Origin: Tropicimonas marinistellae
GTDB lineage: Bacteria; Pseudomonadota; Alphaproteobacteria; Rhodobacterales; Rhodobacteraceae
Reading direction: 5' to 3'
Assembly (NCBI RefSeq): GCF_001509585.1
Contig: NZ_LNCI01000002.1
Location: 62,001-126,000, forward strand
DNA: 64,000 bases
Every line of letters begins with the position of its first letter. Position 1 is the first letter of the stretch. A program made the position numbers and the translations under genes. This document shows, in pieces, positions 34,855 through 44,041 of this stretch. The notes beneath the pieces were generated by a model that saw only the letters and a program-made list of their open reading frames with translations, had not been told where the DNA came from and ran no database searches.

Positions 34855-36657
34855 CTACAGCGGCGCCGTGGCGGCGTCCAGCCATTGTGCCGCGGCCCCT
34901 TCCAGCGCAGGGCCGATCCTCTGTCGTACCTCCGCGTGATAGGTGTCGAGCCAGTTCCGTTCATCGGCACTCAGCATGTCCGGGTCGATCAGCCGCCGGT
35001 CGATGGGTACCCAGGTCAGCGTTTCGAAGGCGAGCATCGCGCGCATGTCACCGCCTCGCGCGGCGGGCGCTGGAACAACGTGGATCAGGTTTTCGATCCG
35101 GATGCCGAATGCGTCCTCGCGGTAGTAACCGGGCTCGTTCGATAGCACCATGCCGGGCTCCAGAGCCACCTCCGACCGGCGCGAGAGCCGCTGGGGCCCT
35201 TCGTGGACCGACAGATAGGCACCGACACCGTGACCCGTGCCGTGGTCGTAGTCCTGACCGGCACGCCAGAGCGGTGCCCGCGCCAGCGCATCGAGGTCGC
35301 GCCCGGCGAGCCCCTCCGGCCAGCGGATCGTCGAGATCGCGATCATCCCCTGCAAGACGCGTGTGAAACAGGCGCGCTGCTCGCCCGTGACCGGACCGGT
35401 GACGACCGTCCGCGTGATGTCGGTGGTGCCATCGGCATACTGCCCGCCGGAATCCACCAAGAGGATATCGCCCGGCGAGATCCTGCGGTCGGTGGCCTTG
35501 CTGACCCGGTAGTGCACAATAGCGCCATGGGGTCCGGCCCCGGCGATGGTTTCGAAACTGATGTCGCGCAACAGCGGGTCGCGCCGCCGCTCTTCCTCCA
35601 GCCGCTCAACGACCATGATTTCGCTCAGTGTTCCGGTCGGCGCCTCGGCGTCTAGCCAGGCCAGGAATCGGCACATCGCGGCGCCGTCACGCAGATGCGC
35701 CGATCGCATGCCGCCGATCTCCGCGGCGTTCTTGCAGGCCTTTGGCATCACGCAGGGATCGCGGCCCATCTCCACGTCGATGTCCCCCAATTGTTCGGCG
35801 ACCCAGACCGAGGCGCTCTCCTTGTCGAGCAGCACCGGACCCTCCAGCGCGGCCAGCCCGTCTGCCAGTGCCTCCGGTGCGCGCGTTTCCACGTTCGGGC
35901 CGAGATGAGCCCTGACCTCGTCCGAGATCTTCTCCGGCGCGCAGTAGAGTGTGACGCGCGCGTCATCGTGCAGGATCGCGACCGCGTGGGGCACCGGGTT
36001 GCGGACAATGTCGCTGCCGCGGATATTCAGCAGCCAGGCAACGGAATCCGGCAATCCGATGAAAGCCGCGCGAAGCCCGCGCCGCGACAGATCCGCGGCA
36101 AGACGCGCGCGCTTGTCGCCGTGCTCCTCTCCGGCAAGGTCCACCGGATGTAGCCGCAGCGGGCCCATGGGCGGGGCCGGGCGGTCGTCTGCCCAGATCG
36201 CGTCGAGCGGGTTCTCCACGGCCAGAAACTGCAATCCGTCCGGCTCTCCCTTCCTCCGAAGTGCGCCAATCGCCTCGACCGTGTGCAGCCGCGGATCGAA
36301 TCCGATCCGTCCGCCGTCCGGCAGTTGCTCAGCAAGCCAGTCGCCCAGCGACACTTCCGGCCAGCTCACCGGCGCAAAATGTTCGACATCCACCTGCGCG
36401 CGCACCTGAACGCGGTAGCGTCCGTCGACAAAAACGCCGGCGACCTCGGCCAGGACGGCACAGAATCCGGCCGACCCCGTGAACCCGGTCAGCCAGGCCA
36501 GGCGCTCGTCATGGGGCGCGACGTATTCTCCCTGATACGCGTCCGCGCGCGGGACGAGAAAGCCGTCGAGCCCCATCGCCGCAATGCGCGCCCGAAGCGC
36601 AGCCAGTCGCGGTGGGCCGTCCTGCGGGCGGGTCGTCACCTCGAAACTCTGAAACAT
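34855..36657 (-). CDS. Aminopeptidase P family protein (Xaa-Pro aminopeptidase)
   Basis: A 600-residue M24B metallopeptidase of the long, three-domain APP1 type. Two creatinase-like N-terminal domains (FLVPRADAYQGEYVAPHDER at the start) precede the catalytic pita-bread domain. Metal ligands are recognisable: Asp in LLVDSGGQYADGTTDITRTV, His in HGTGHGVGAYLSVHEGPQ, Glu in NEPGYYREDAFGIRIENL. It removes N-terminal residues that precede proline. The ATG at 36657 is chosen for GGAG six bases upstream. A dispersed repeat lies 28 bases upstream of the start. Confidence 0.93.
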   Translation of the reverse strand: MFQSFEVTTRPQDGPPRLAALRARIAAMGLDGFLVPRADAYQGEYVAPHDERLAWLTGFTGSAGFCAVLAEVAGVFVDGRYRVQVRAQVDVEHFAPVSWPEVSLGDWLAEQLPDGGRIGFDPRLHTVEAIGALRRKGEPDGLQFLAVENPLDAIWADDRPAPPMGPLRLHPVDLAGEEHGDKRARLAADLSRRGLRAAFIGLPDSVAWLLNIRGSDIVRNPVPHAVAILHDDARVTLYCAPEKISDEVRAHLGPNVETRAPEALADGLAALEGPVLLDKESASVWVAEQLGDIDVEMGRDPCVMPKACKNAAEIGGMRSAHLRDGAAMCRFLAWLDAEAPTGTLSEIMVVERLEEERRRDPLLRDISFETIAGAGPHGAIVHYRVSKATDRRISPGDILLVDSGGQYADGTTDITRTVVTGPVTGEQRACFTRVLQGMIAISTIRWPEGLAGRDLDALARAPLWRAGQDYDHGTGHGVGAYLSVHEGPQRLSRRSEVALEPGMVLSNEPGYYREDAFGIRIENLIHVVPAPAARGGDMRAMLAFETLTWVPIDRRLIDPDMLSADERNWLDTYHAEVRQRIGPALEGAAAQWLDAATAPL

Positions 36658-36684
36658 CCGCTTCTCCATGGACACCGGCCCCTG

Positions 36685-36720
36685 TTTCTTCTGTCGGAAA
36701 ATATCCCCGCCGGAGGCACG
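36685..36720. repeat. Dispersed intergenic repeat (GGGGATATTTTCCGACAGAA), inverted copy
   Basis: Read on the minus strand, GCCTCCGGCGGGGATATTTT runs into CCGACAGAAGAAACAG. The left half is almost identical to the inverted copy at 10793-10826. It lies between cobT and the aminopeptidase gene, and its GAAGAA end points toward the aminopeptidase start. Confidence 0.75.
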
Positions 36721-36756
36721 CGCCATCGGCGCGTTTCCATCGCGACGCTTTGCCCG

Positions 36757-38628
36757 CTAACCTGCCTTCCGAAGTCCGGCGAAACGCGCCCGCGCCCGCG
36801 GGTCGGTGTCGAAGAGCGCAGCGAGTTGCTCGGTAATGGCACCTGCGAGCTGTTCCACATCCGTAATCGTCACCGCGCGGTCGTAGTATCGCGTCACGTC
36901 GTGGCCGATGCCAATGGCGATCAGCTCGACCTGGCGGCGTTTCTCGATCATCGCGATAACGTCGCGCAGGTGCTTCTCCAGGTAGTTTGCGGGGTTCACC
37001 GAAAGCGTGGAATCGTCCACCGGTGCGCCGTCGGAAATCACCATGAGGATCTTGCGCGCTTCCGGCCGCACGATCGCCCGTCTATGCGCCCATTCCAGCG
37101 CCTCGCCGTCGATGTTTTCCTTCAGCAGCCCCTCTTTCATCATCAGGCCGAGATTGTCGCGCGCGCGCCGCCAGGGCGCATCGGCCGACTTGTAGATGAT
37201 GTGGCGCAGGTCGTTCAGCCGGCCGGGAATCTGGCTGCGGCCCTCTTTGAGCCAGCGTTCGCGGCTCTGCCCGCCTTTCCAGGCGCGGGTGGTGAAGCCG
37301 AGGATCTCGACCTTTACCGAGCACCGTTCCAGCGTGCGTGCCAGCACGTCGGCGCAGATCGCGGCGATGGAAATCGGCCGGCCGCGCATCGAGCCTGAAT
37401 TGTCCAGTAGCAGCGTCACCACGGTGTCGCGGAACTCGGTGTCCTTCTCGATCTTGAAGCTCAGCGGCGTGGTCGGGTTGGCCACGACGCGCGCCAGCCG
37501 GCCGGCGTCGAGGATACCTTCCTCCAGGTCGAACTCCCAGCTTCGGTTCTGCTGTGCCTGCAACCGGCGCTGGAGCTTGTTGGCAAGTCGCGAAACCGCG
37601 CCCTTCAGCGGCTCAAGTTGCTGGTCGAGATAGGCGCGCAGCCGCTCCAACTCCGGCGGTTCGGCCAGGTCGGTCGCCTCGATAATCTCGTCGAACTCGG
37701 TGGTGAATACCTCGTAATTGGGATCCGCCTCGGAAACCGGTGCCGGGGCGGGGGGCTCGAGCGGCGCCTCGCCCTCTGGCATCTCCGTCTCTTCGGCCAT
37801 GTCCGACTCCGCGGCGTCGTCCATCGTGACCTGTGCTTCGGAGGGATCGTCGGTGTGTTCCTGATCTTCCTCGGGCCGGCTCTCGTCGTCCTGCTCGCCG
37901 GCGTCATCCTCGTCGCCGCTGCTCTCCGGCTCGTCCGGGTCCTGTTCCGCCTCGTCGGGTTGCTCCTCGTCGTCGACCTCGTCGGGGTCTTCGCCGAGCT
38001 GGTCACCGTAGCCCAGATCGTCGATCACCTGGCGTGCGAACCGGGCAAAGGCGGCTTGGTCATTCAGACAGGTTTCAAGGTCCGGCAGGGTCTCGGCCGC
38101 CGACCCTTCGAGGTGGTCGCGCCACAGGTCCAGCACGTTCTGCGCGCCGTCCGGTAGCTCACGCCCGGTGGCAAGCTGCCGGATCATGTAGCCCGCCGCG
38201 ACCGCCAGCGGCGCTTCGCTGGCACGCGTGATCTGATCGTAACGCCGCCGGTGCGCCTCGGTGGCGATCTTCGCATCGATATTGCCCGCCGTGCCGGGCA
38301 TCGCCCGCGCGCCGAGCGCTTCGCAACGCGCCGTCTCCATCGCCTCGTAAAGATCGAGTGCCATCTGGCCGGACGGCAGGTACCGCCGATGCACGGCATC
38401 GTCGTGGAACTTGCGTTTCAGCGCGTAAGCATCGGCCGTGCCGCGCGCCAGCAGGACTTCCTCCTTCGTGAGCCGCCGGCTGATCTGCGGCAGCCGCATC
38501 TGGTCGGCGGTCATCCCGGGCGGGTCGACGGTAAAGACGACGCCCAGGTCGGGATCGTCGGCGATCACCCGGGTCGCTTCTGTCAGCGCCTTCTTGAAGG
38601 GATCGGCGGGGTTGTCTTGCTGGGCCAT
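36757..38628 (-). CDS. cobT: Cobaltochelatase subunit CobT
   Basis: A 623-residue subunit of the aerobic cobalt chelatase, which inserts Co2+ into hydrogenobyrinic acid a,c-diamide with CobN and CobS. An N-terminal alpha-helical domain is followed by a long acidic linker at residues 210-290 (runs of D and E). The C-terminal von Willebrand A domain has the MIDAS motif DNSGSM near residue 407. This layout is diagnostic. The CobS gene lies 1.5 kb further right on the same strand, separated by two unrelated secreted-protein genes. Confidence 0.95.
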   Translation of the reverse strand: MAQQDNPADPFKKALTEATRVIADDPDLGVVFTVDPPGMTADQMRLPQISRRLTKEEVLLARGTADAYALKRKFHDDAVHRRYLPSGQMALDLYEAMETARCEALGARAMPGTAGNIDAKIATEAHRRRYDQITRASEAPLAVAAGYMIRQLATGRELPDGAQNVLDLWRDHLEGSAAETLPDLETCLNDQAAFARFARQVIDDLGYGDQLGEDPDEVDDEEQPDEAEQDPDEPESSGDEDDAGEQDDESRPEEDQEHTDDPSEAQVTMDDAAESDMAEETEMPEGEAPLEPPAPAPVSEADPNYEVFTTEFDEIIEATDLAEPPELERLRAYLDQQLEPLKGAVSRLANKLQRRLQAQQNRSWEFDLEEGILDAGRLARVVANPTTPLSFKIEKDTEFRDTVVTLLLDNSGSMRGRPISIAAICADVLARTLERCSVKVEILGFTTRAWKGGQSRERWLKEGRSQIPGRLNDLRHIIYKSADAPWRRARDNLGLMMKEGLLKENIDGEALEWAHRRAIVRPEARKILMVISDGAPVDDSTLSVNPANYLEKHLRDVIAMIEKRRQVELIAIGIGHDVTRYYDRAVTITDVEQLAGAITEQLAALFDTDPRARARFAGLRKAG

Positions 38629-38753
38629 GCGCGCACCGGGAGAAAACTACGAACGTCGGCGCAGTCTATGCGGCATTCACGCCGGGGGCCATGCGCAGGC
38701 GGCAAAAAAGTGGGCGGGCGCCGTCCCCGTTTCGCGCGACCCGCCCGGCCTGC

Positions 38754-39464
38754 CTATCGGGAAACCAGCAAGTAGCCGCGCGAGCGTCCGTCGTTGTCGC
38801 TATCGGGCGTGTTCATCGCGTCGAAGAGCGTGGCGGCCTCGACCCAGACCGGCGGGTACTTGTAGCGCGACACATCCAGGATCAGGAAGCGATCGGTCTC
38901 GGCGTCATAGGCAGCCAGCGGCGAAATGTGTCCGCCCTTCTCCTGTCCGATCCCGGCCCGCAGGTAGTTGACCAGAATGAAGCTCTCCTCGTCCTCGATA
39001 CTGGCAATTGCAGTCTCCCGAAACACGTCGAGCGTGCCGTCCTCGGCGTGATGGGGGGCGGCCGAAACGCCGTGGGCCACGAACATGCCGCCCAACTCGT
39101 CGAGCGTCAGCCCGGCGCGCTCGATACGGGCGCGGGGCTTCACCTCCTCGGTCTGGGGGGTGAAGACATTCTCCTGATCGAACAGCCCCAGTCCGAGCGT
39201 CATCTGCGACGCGGGGCGCGGGACATCCATCGCGTTCAGCACCATGGCGATCGAGGCAGGTCCGCAGAATGCCGGGTGCACCTGATTGGTGAAGTGAATG
39301 CCCAGATCGAAGTAGTCGGCCTGGGCCTCGGACTCCATCAGCAGCGACTGCCCCTCAGTGCTGTTGAGCGCAATGAGGCTCTGAGGCAATGGCAATGTCT
39401 CGGAAAAAGCGGGGGTCAGGGGCAGGACGGCGAGGCCGAACAAGCCCGGTATCAGGAATTTCAT
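38754..39464 (-). CDS. Secreted phytochelatin synthase-like cysteine peptidase
   Basis: A 236-residue protein of the phytochelatin synthase family. A signal peptide (KFLIPGLFGLAVLPLTPAFS) is followed by a papain-like domain with C67 in HPAFCGPAS, H179 in GGHISPLAAYD and D197 in ILDVSRYKYPP. The spacing equals that of the catalytic triad in the Nostoc enzyme. Bacterial short forms mostly hydrolyse glutathione to gamma-Glu-Cys rather than making phytochelatins. A periplasmic location implies action on exported thiol peptides. It sits between cobS and cobT, an association I cannot explain. Confidence 0.88.
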   Translation of the reverse strand: MKFLIPGLFGLAVLPLTPAFSETLPLPQSLIALNSTEGQSLLMESEAQADYFDLGIHFTNQVHPAFCGPASIAMVLNAMDVPRPASQMTLGLGLFDQENVFTPQTEEVKPRARIERAGLTLDELGGMFVAHGVSAAPHHAEDGTLDVFRETAIASIEDEESFILVNYLRAGIGQEKGGHISPLAAYDAETDRFLILDVSRYKYPPVWVEAATLFDAMNTPDSDNDGRSRGYLLVSR

Positions 39465-39553
39465 GAAATCCTCCCGTGAAATGCAGCGTTGATTTGCCGT
39501 GTTCGCGTATCAGCGAATGCTACGGGCCGGGGCGGATTCGGGCAATGCGCCCG

Positions 39554-39943
39554 TTAGAATGCCATGAGTCCCCGGCAATAGGACATCTCGCTCTCGGCGC
39601 GCCGGCGTGCCCAGGCGGCTGCACGGGCATCGCGGTAGAATGCGGCGCGGCTCAGAAGAGCGGAATGCGCCTGCCGCGCGGCTGTTCGCTGTGCCAACAC
39701 GTGCGGACCGGCGTCCTCCGGCATCGCCGCCTCCAGCAGATCGATCATTGCAGCGCGCTCGGTTTCGGTTTCGGAAGCGCGTGGGTCGGCGAGCAACCAT
39801 TGGTGGTGCATCTCGGCGGAATAGCGCCCTGCACAGGAGGCGAAAGCCTGAACGAGATCAGCGGGATACGTCGCAGCTGCCCGTCCTGCGCCTGCGGTGG
39901 AGCAGAGGTGAAGTGCGGCGACAATCGTAAATAATCTGATCAC
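39554..39943 (-). CDS. Secreted protein of unknown function
   Basis: A 129-residue protein with an N-terminal signal peptide (IRLFTIVAALHLCSTAGAGR). The mature helical region contains two cysteines, CAGRYSAEMHHQWLLAD at the front and MSYCRGL at the end, which could form a disulfide. I do not recognise the family. It lies upstream of the phytochelatin synthase-like gene by 89 bases on the same strand, so they may share a transcript. Confidence 0.65.
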   Translation of the reverse strand: MIRLFTIVAALHLCSTAGAGRAAATYPADLVQAFASCAGRYSAEMHHQWLLADPRASETETERAAMIDLLEAAMPEDAGPHVLAQRTAARQAHSALLSRAAFYRDARAAAWARRRAESEMSYCRGLMAF

Positions 39944-40123
39944 AAAACAATCGTTACACGATTTGTTCCGCTTAAAAATAGGTCACTTTGTGAACAATTG
40001 GTGGCGTTGCACATTTGCGTGGGCAACAGGATGCGCCCCGTCCGAACGGATCGGCGGGGCGACAAAGGGCGAGTTGGCCGTCTGGTATCTTGAGAGCGGG
40101 TCGTTCGGCGCGGTGGCCGACGG

Positions 40124-41110
40124 TTAGACGAGCGCCGCGCTCACCGCGCTTTCGGGGAGTTCCTCGTCGAAACAGCGCTGGTAGAACTCTGCAACCGTCT
40201 GCCGCTCCAACTCGTCACACTTGTTGAGGAAGGTCAGGCGGAACGCGTAGCCGACGGAATGGAAGATCCGCGTGTTTTCCGCCCAGTTGATGACCGTTCT
40301 GGGGGACATCACGGTGCTGAGTTCGCCGTTCATGAAGGCGGTGCGGGTCAGGTCGGCGACCGTCACCATCTGGCTGACGATCTTCCGCCCCTTCTCATTG
40401 TTGAAATGCGGCGTCTTGCTGAGCACGATCATCGTCTCCGCGTCGTGGCTGAGGTAGTTCAGCGTCGCCACGAGCGACCAGCGGTCCATCTGCGCCTGGT
40501 TGATCTGCTGCACCCCGTGATAGAGGCCTGTGGTGTCGCCCAGGCCAACCGTGTTGGCGGTGGCGAAGAGGCGGAAGCTCGGGTGCGGGGTGATGATCTC
40601 ATTCTGGTCGAGTAGGGTAAGCTTGCCGTCATGTTCCAGCACCCGCTGGATGACGAACATAACATCGGCGCGGCCGGCGTCGTATTCGTCGAAGACGATG
40701 GCCACCGGGTTGCGGAGCGCCCAGGGCAGGATGCCCTCGTGAAACTCGGTCACCTGCTTGCCGTCACGCAGCTTGATTGCGTCCTTGCCGATCAGGTCGA
40801 TCCGGGAAATATGGCTGTCGAGGTTCACCCGTGCTGCGGGCCAGTTCAATCGTGCCGCCACCTGCTCGATGTGGGTCGATTTGCCGGTGCCGTGATAGCC
40901 CTGGATCATCACCCGCCGGTTGTGGCTAAAGCCCGCGAGGATCGCCAGCGTGGTGTCGGGGTCGAACTTGTAGGTGGCGTCTATTTCCGGCACGCGGTCC
41001 GTCGCCTCCGCGAAGCCCTTCACCACCATGTCGGTGTCGATGCCGAAGACATCGCGCACCGAGATTTCCTCGGTGGGTTTCGCTTTCGGGTCGACTTGGG
41101 TGGCTGCCAT
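40124..41110 (-). CDS. cobS: Cobaltochelatase subunit CobS
   Basis: A 328-residue AAA+ ATPase that forms the motor complex of aerobic cobaltochelatase with CobT. Walker A is GYHGTGKST at residues 71-79. Walker B is [22 protein letters not shown] near 140, and sensor 1 is [19 protein letters not shown] near 182. The N-terminal [18 protein letters not shown] is specific to CobS. A hairpin at about 40032-40061 (CGCCCCG/CGGGGCG) lies about 60 bases after the stop. Confidence 0.96.
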   Translation of the reverse strand: MAATQVDPKAKPTEEISVRDVFGIDTDMVVKGFAEATDRVPEIDATYKFDPDTTLAILAGFSHNRRVMIQGYHGTGKSTHIEQVAARLNWPAARVNLDSHISRIDLIGKDAIKLRDGKQVTEFHEGILPWALRNPVAIVFDEYDAGRADVMFVIQRVLEHDGKLTLLDQNEIITPHPSFRLFATANTVGLGDTTGLYHGVQQINQAQMDRWSLVATLNYLSHDAETMIVLSKTPHFNNEKGRKIVSQMVTVADLTRTAFMNGELSTVMSPRTVINWAENTRIFHSVGYAFRLTFLNKCDELERQTVAEFYQRCFDEELPESAVSAALV

Positions 41111-41482
41111 GGCGCTGTTCCTCGAAATACCTCACCCGCCCCGCATCGGACGGAGCCGACGCCGGGGATGCACCATATCGGGGCAGGGCGCAAGGGTGGC
41201 CTCGGTCACGAGCCCGATGCTGCCGCAGGGTGACGACGGGTACCGCCACATAAGGTGCGGTTGTGGCGCATCGGTGCCCGGTGTCCCGTTCGAAGGTTGC
41301 CGACCGCTGGTCCGCCTTCCTGTGCGTTTGCCACGAGGTATGGCGAAGGATTTCTCCATCTGGCATCGGCGGGTAGGCCGACACCGGAAACGGCACGCAA
41401 GGATCGGCCACAGGTGCGGATATCGCTGTGGACCAATCGAGACAGTTCGAATGATCCGGCGTGACACAGCATTGACAGGGGT
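41111..41482. other. Divergent intergenic region between cobS and a sulfotransferase gene
   Basis: No reading frame here is convincing. It should hold the promoter of cobS, as its transcript would begin here, and that of the sulfotransferase gene. I see no clear palindrome or riboswitch; in particular I could not make out a cobalamin-riboswitch B12 box. Confidence 0.45.
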
Positions 41483-42118
41483 ATGCCAACCGCCGAGTCT
41501 CCGGTGATGATATCCAGAAGATACAAAACGGTCTTCGTGCATATCCCCAAGACAGGCGGGCAGAGTGTCGAGTGCGTTTTCCTGAAAGCTCACGGGCTTG
41601 ACTGGGAAAGCCGTGCGCCGCTTCTTCTCAGGCGCAACGCGGACCCCGCGCAGGGTCCGGAGCGGTTGGCGCATCTTTATGCTGACGAATACGCCGAGCG
41701 ATATCTTTCGCGGGAAGAGTTCGAGAGTTTTTTCAAGTTTGCGATTGTTCGAAATCCCTACGATCGGCTTCTGTCTGAATACAGGTACCGTGGCGCAAAG
41801 GTGCCGTTGTGGCTTTTCCTGTTGCGTCCGCTGCGAAACGACTACGCGGACCGTGTTCGGCATCTCATTCCCCAGACACGATACATTTATTCGCGGGACG
41901 GTGAGCTGCTTGTGGATGCGGTGATTCGCTTCGAGGACATTGCGGATGAAATGCCGAGGATCTTCCAACGAACCATCGGCGAGGCCCATGCGTTGCCCCA
42001 CGTGAACAAGTCCCGCAAGTCGAGCGCGAAATTGCGTCTGTCGTGGCTAAGCCGCCTGATCATCCGTTATCGCTATGCCAAGGACTTTCGTTGCCTCGGG
42101 TATGATCGGCATGCGTGA
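41483..42118 (+). CDS. Sulfotransferase family 2 domain protein
   Basis: A 211-residue sulfotransferase with the PAPS loop HIPKTGGQS at residues 20-28 and the second site FAIVRNPYDRLLSEYRYR near 92. The same two motifs appear in the protein at 12011-12682, but the rest is dissimilar, so they are not recent duplicates. It is a single-gene unit without adjacent glycosyltransferases. The start at 41483 has AGGGG close upstream; an internal ATG at 41507 lacks a site. Acceptor unknown. Confidence 0.8.
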   Translation: MPTAESPVMISRRYKTVFVHIPKTGGQSVECVFLKAHGLDWESRAPLLLRRNADPAQGPERLAHLYADEYAERYLSREEFESFFKFAIVRNPYDRLLSEYRYRGAKVPLWLFLLRPLRNDYADRVRHLIPQTRYIYSRDGELLVDAVIRFEDIADEMPRIFQRTIGEAHALPHVNKSRKSSAKLRLSWLSRLIIRYRYAKDFRCLGYDRHA

Positions 42119-42154
42119 TCTCCGGCAGCCGTTGTAGGTTTGTTGCCCGACGCG

Positions 42155-42640
42155 CTAGGCCGACCGTGCTTGCGGGGCGTGCCATTCCATCTTCCAGCGC
42201 TCCAGTTCCTGCCCGTTGCGTTGCACGGTCTCGCCGGCGATCACCTCCCAGCCGCGGGGCTCCAGAAACCGGCGGCACAGGTGGCTAGCGAAGGTCGTCA
42301 TGTGACTGAGGCCGCGCGTGGCGGCCCAGCCGGACATTTCGCCATAAAGGGCAGCGGCAATGCCGGAGCCATGCCAGGGCGGACGTACGAAGAAGAAATC
42401 GAGATGGCCTTCTGGCGTGACCGTCAGAAAACCCGCCGCGTCTCCGCTGTCCTCGGCGACCCAGGTGACGCCCGCGGCCAGCCGCGGCGGCATCCAGTCT
42501 TCGAGTGTGTCGCTCGGCGCCCAGGCGCGCGCCTGTTCGGGCGTATAGAGCGGCGCCGTGCCATTGCGGACCGCATCGACATAGATTGCGTGGCAGGCGG
42601 CAGCATCGGCCGCGCTGCCGAGGCGGATTTGCCAGTTCAT
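42155..42640 (-). CDS. GNAT family N-acetyltransferase
   Basis: A 161-residue acetyltransferase. The beginning IRLGSAADAAACHAIYVDAV is the GNAT motif C/D region. The acetyl-CoA site follows LDFFFVRPPWHGSGIAAALY, equivalent to V-x-P-x-x-x-x-x-G-x-x-x. Its ATG overlaps the kynureninase stop (ATGA, 42637-42640), so it is co-expressed with kynU. Substrate unknown; acetylation of a kynurenine-pathway amine would be a speculation. Confidence 0.82.
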   Translation of the reverse strand: MNWQIRLGSAADAAACHAIYVDAVRNGTAPLYTPEQARAWAPSDTLEDWMPPRLAAGVTWVAEDSGDAAGFLTVTPEGHLDFFFVRPPWHGSGIAAALYGEMSGWAATRGLSHMTTFASHLCRRFLEPRGWEVIAGETVQRNGQELERWKMEWHAPQARSA

Positions 42641-43830
42641 GTGATCATTGCCTTCACCTTGAATTCCGGCCTGTCCCAAAGGCGGCCGGCCATGATTTCC
42701 GCCAACGTGGCAATGGCGCGGTCCACCTCAGCCTCCCCGACATAGAGGGGCGTGAAGCCGAAGCGCATGATGTCCGGTGCCCGGAAGTCCCCGATCACGC
42801 CGCGGGCGATCAGCGCCTGCATCGCCGCGTATCCGTCCTCGAAGTGGAACGAAACCTGCGAGCCCCGGCGGTCCGGATCGCGCGGAGAGGCGAGGCGCAG
42901 CTGCGGGCAGGTCGCCTCGACGCCTGCGATGAATCTCTCGGACAGCGCGATGGAACGGGTCCGGACATCGGCGATATCCACCTTCTCCCAAATGTCGAGT
43001 GCTGCCTCCAGCGCGGCCAGTTGCAACACCGGCGGGGTGCCGACACGCATCCGGGCGATCTGGTTGGCCGGGCGGTAGGCAAGATCGAAGTCGAAAGGTG
43101 CGGCATGCCCCTGCCAACCCTGCAACGCGGTTCCGGCGGCATTGGCATGTGCGGGCGCGACATACACAAAGGCTGGGGCTCCCGGGCCCGCGTTGATATA
43201 TTTGTAGGTGCACCCGGCGGCAAAGTCGGCCCCCGCTGCCGCAAGGTCGACGGGCAAGGCGCCGAAGGAATGCGCCAGATCCCAGAGGGTTAGAGCGCCG
43301 ACCTCATGTGCCGCGTCAGTCAATGCGGTCATGTCATGCCGCCTGCCGGTGCGGTAGTCCACCTCGGTCAGCATCAGCACGGCGACCTCTTCGGTGAGCG
43401 CTCCGGCCACTTCCTCTGGCGCCACGGTCACGAGTCGCGTGCCGTTGCCCAGCGTCCGTGCGAGCCCTTCCGCCATGTACAGGTCGGAGGGGAAATTGCC
43501 GGTGTCGGAGAGGATAACCCGACGCTCCGGGCGCAGCGCGAGCGCGGCCGCAAGCGCCTGATAGATCTTGATCGAGAGAGTATCTCCCACCACCACGTGC
43601 CCGGGTTCAGCACCGATCAGCGCGGCGATCCGGTCGCCGAGGGTCTCCGGCATCATGTGCCACCCGGCCGCGGTCCACCCGCCGATCAGCAATTCCTCCC
43701 ATTCCGGACGCATGACCTGCGCCACGCGCGCCGGCGTTGCTTTCGGAAGTGGCCCGAGCGAATTGCCGTCGAGATAGACGACGCCCTCGGGCAGGTGAAA
43801 CTGGTCACGGGTCCAGTTGAATTCTGTCAT
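42637..43830 (-). CDS. kynU: Kynureninase
   Basis: PLP enzyme cleaving kynurenine to anthranilate and alanine in tryptophan degradation. VYLDGNSLGPLPK at residues 18-30 and GDTLSIKIYQ at 82-91 are family-specific. The PLP lysine is K210 in GCTYKYINAGPGAPAF. Length is 397, close to the usual 400-415. The ATG at 43830 has GGAG six bases upstream. The other kynurenine genes (kynA, kynB) are not in the window. A dispersed repeat lies in the divergent gap upstream. Confidence 0.95.
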   Translation of the reverse strand: MTEFNWTRDQFHLPEGVVYLDGNSLGPLPKATPARVAQVMRPEWEELLIGGWTAAGWHMMPETLGDRIAALIGAEPGHVVVGDTLSIKIYQALAAALALRPERRVILSDTGNFPSDLYMAEGLARTLGNGTRLVTVAPEEVAGALTEEVAVLMLTEVDYRTGRRHDMTALTDAAHEVGALTLWDLAHSFGALPVDLAAAGADFAAGCTYKYINAGPGAPAFVYVAPAHANAAGTALQGWQGHAAPFDFDLAYRPANQIARMRVGTPPVLQLAALEAALDIWEKVDIADVRTRSIALSERFIAGVEATCPQLRLASPRDPDRRGSQVSFHFEDGYAAMQALIARGVIGDFRAPDIMRFGFTPLYVGEAEVDRAIATLAEIMAGRLWDRPEFKVKAMIT

Positions 43831-43891
43831 CCTCGGCTCCGGTCTGGTCCCGGCCTCTTGGCATATCGGCGCGTCGGTTGCCAGTACGTGC

Positions 43892-43961
43892 ACGCGCCGA
43901 AGGCGCGCCCGGCCCAACGGGAGGAGGTGCATCTGCGATGCGCCGACGACGGGCGGGAGCG
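43892..43961. repeat. Dispersed triple-hairpin intergenic repeat, copy B
   Basis: It begins with a short GCGCC/GGCGC hairpin (ACGCGCCGAAGGCGCGC), then CCGGCCCAACGG, GTGCATCTGCGATGCG and GGGCGGGAGCGC. The last three segments repeat those of copy A at 17769-17852 in the same order, while the first stem differs in sequence but not in position. Here it lies between divergent kynU and a metallo-hydrolase-fold gene, so it cannot be only a terminator. Confidence 0.68.
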
Positions 43962-44041
43962 CTGGCGGTCCGTTTCGCCGCAGATAGCGGACTCGACTTT
44001 AAATTCGTTTGTTGGAATATGTAAGGCGGGAGGAACCGCAC

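Noticed and set aside
41111-41482. Cobalamin riboswitch before cobS
   Set aside because: I could not identify a B12-box-like GCCACTG string with supporting stems in this gap.
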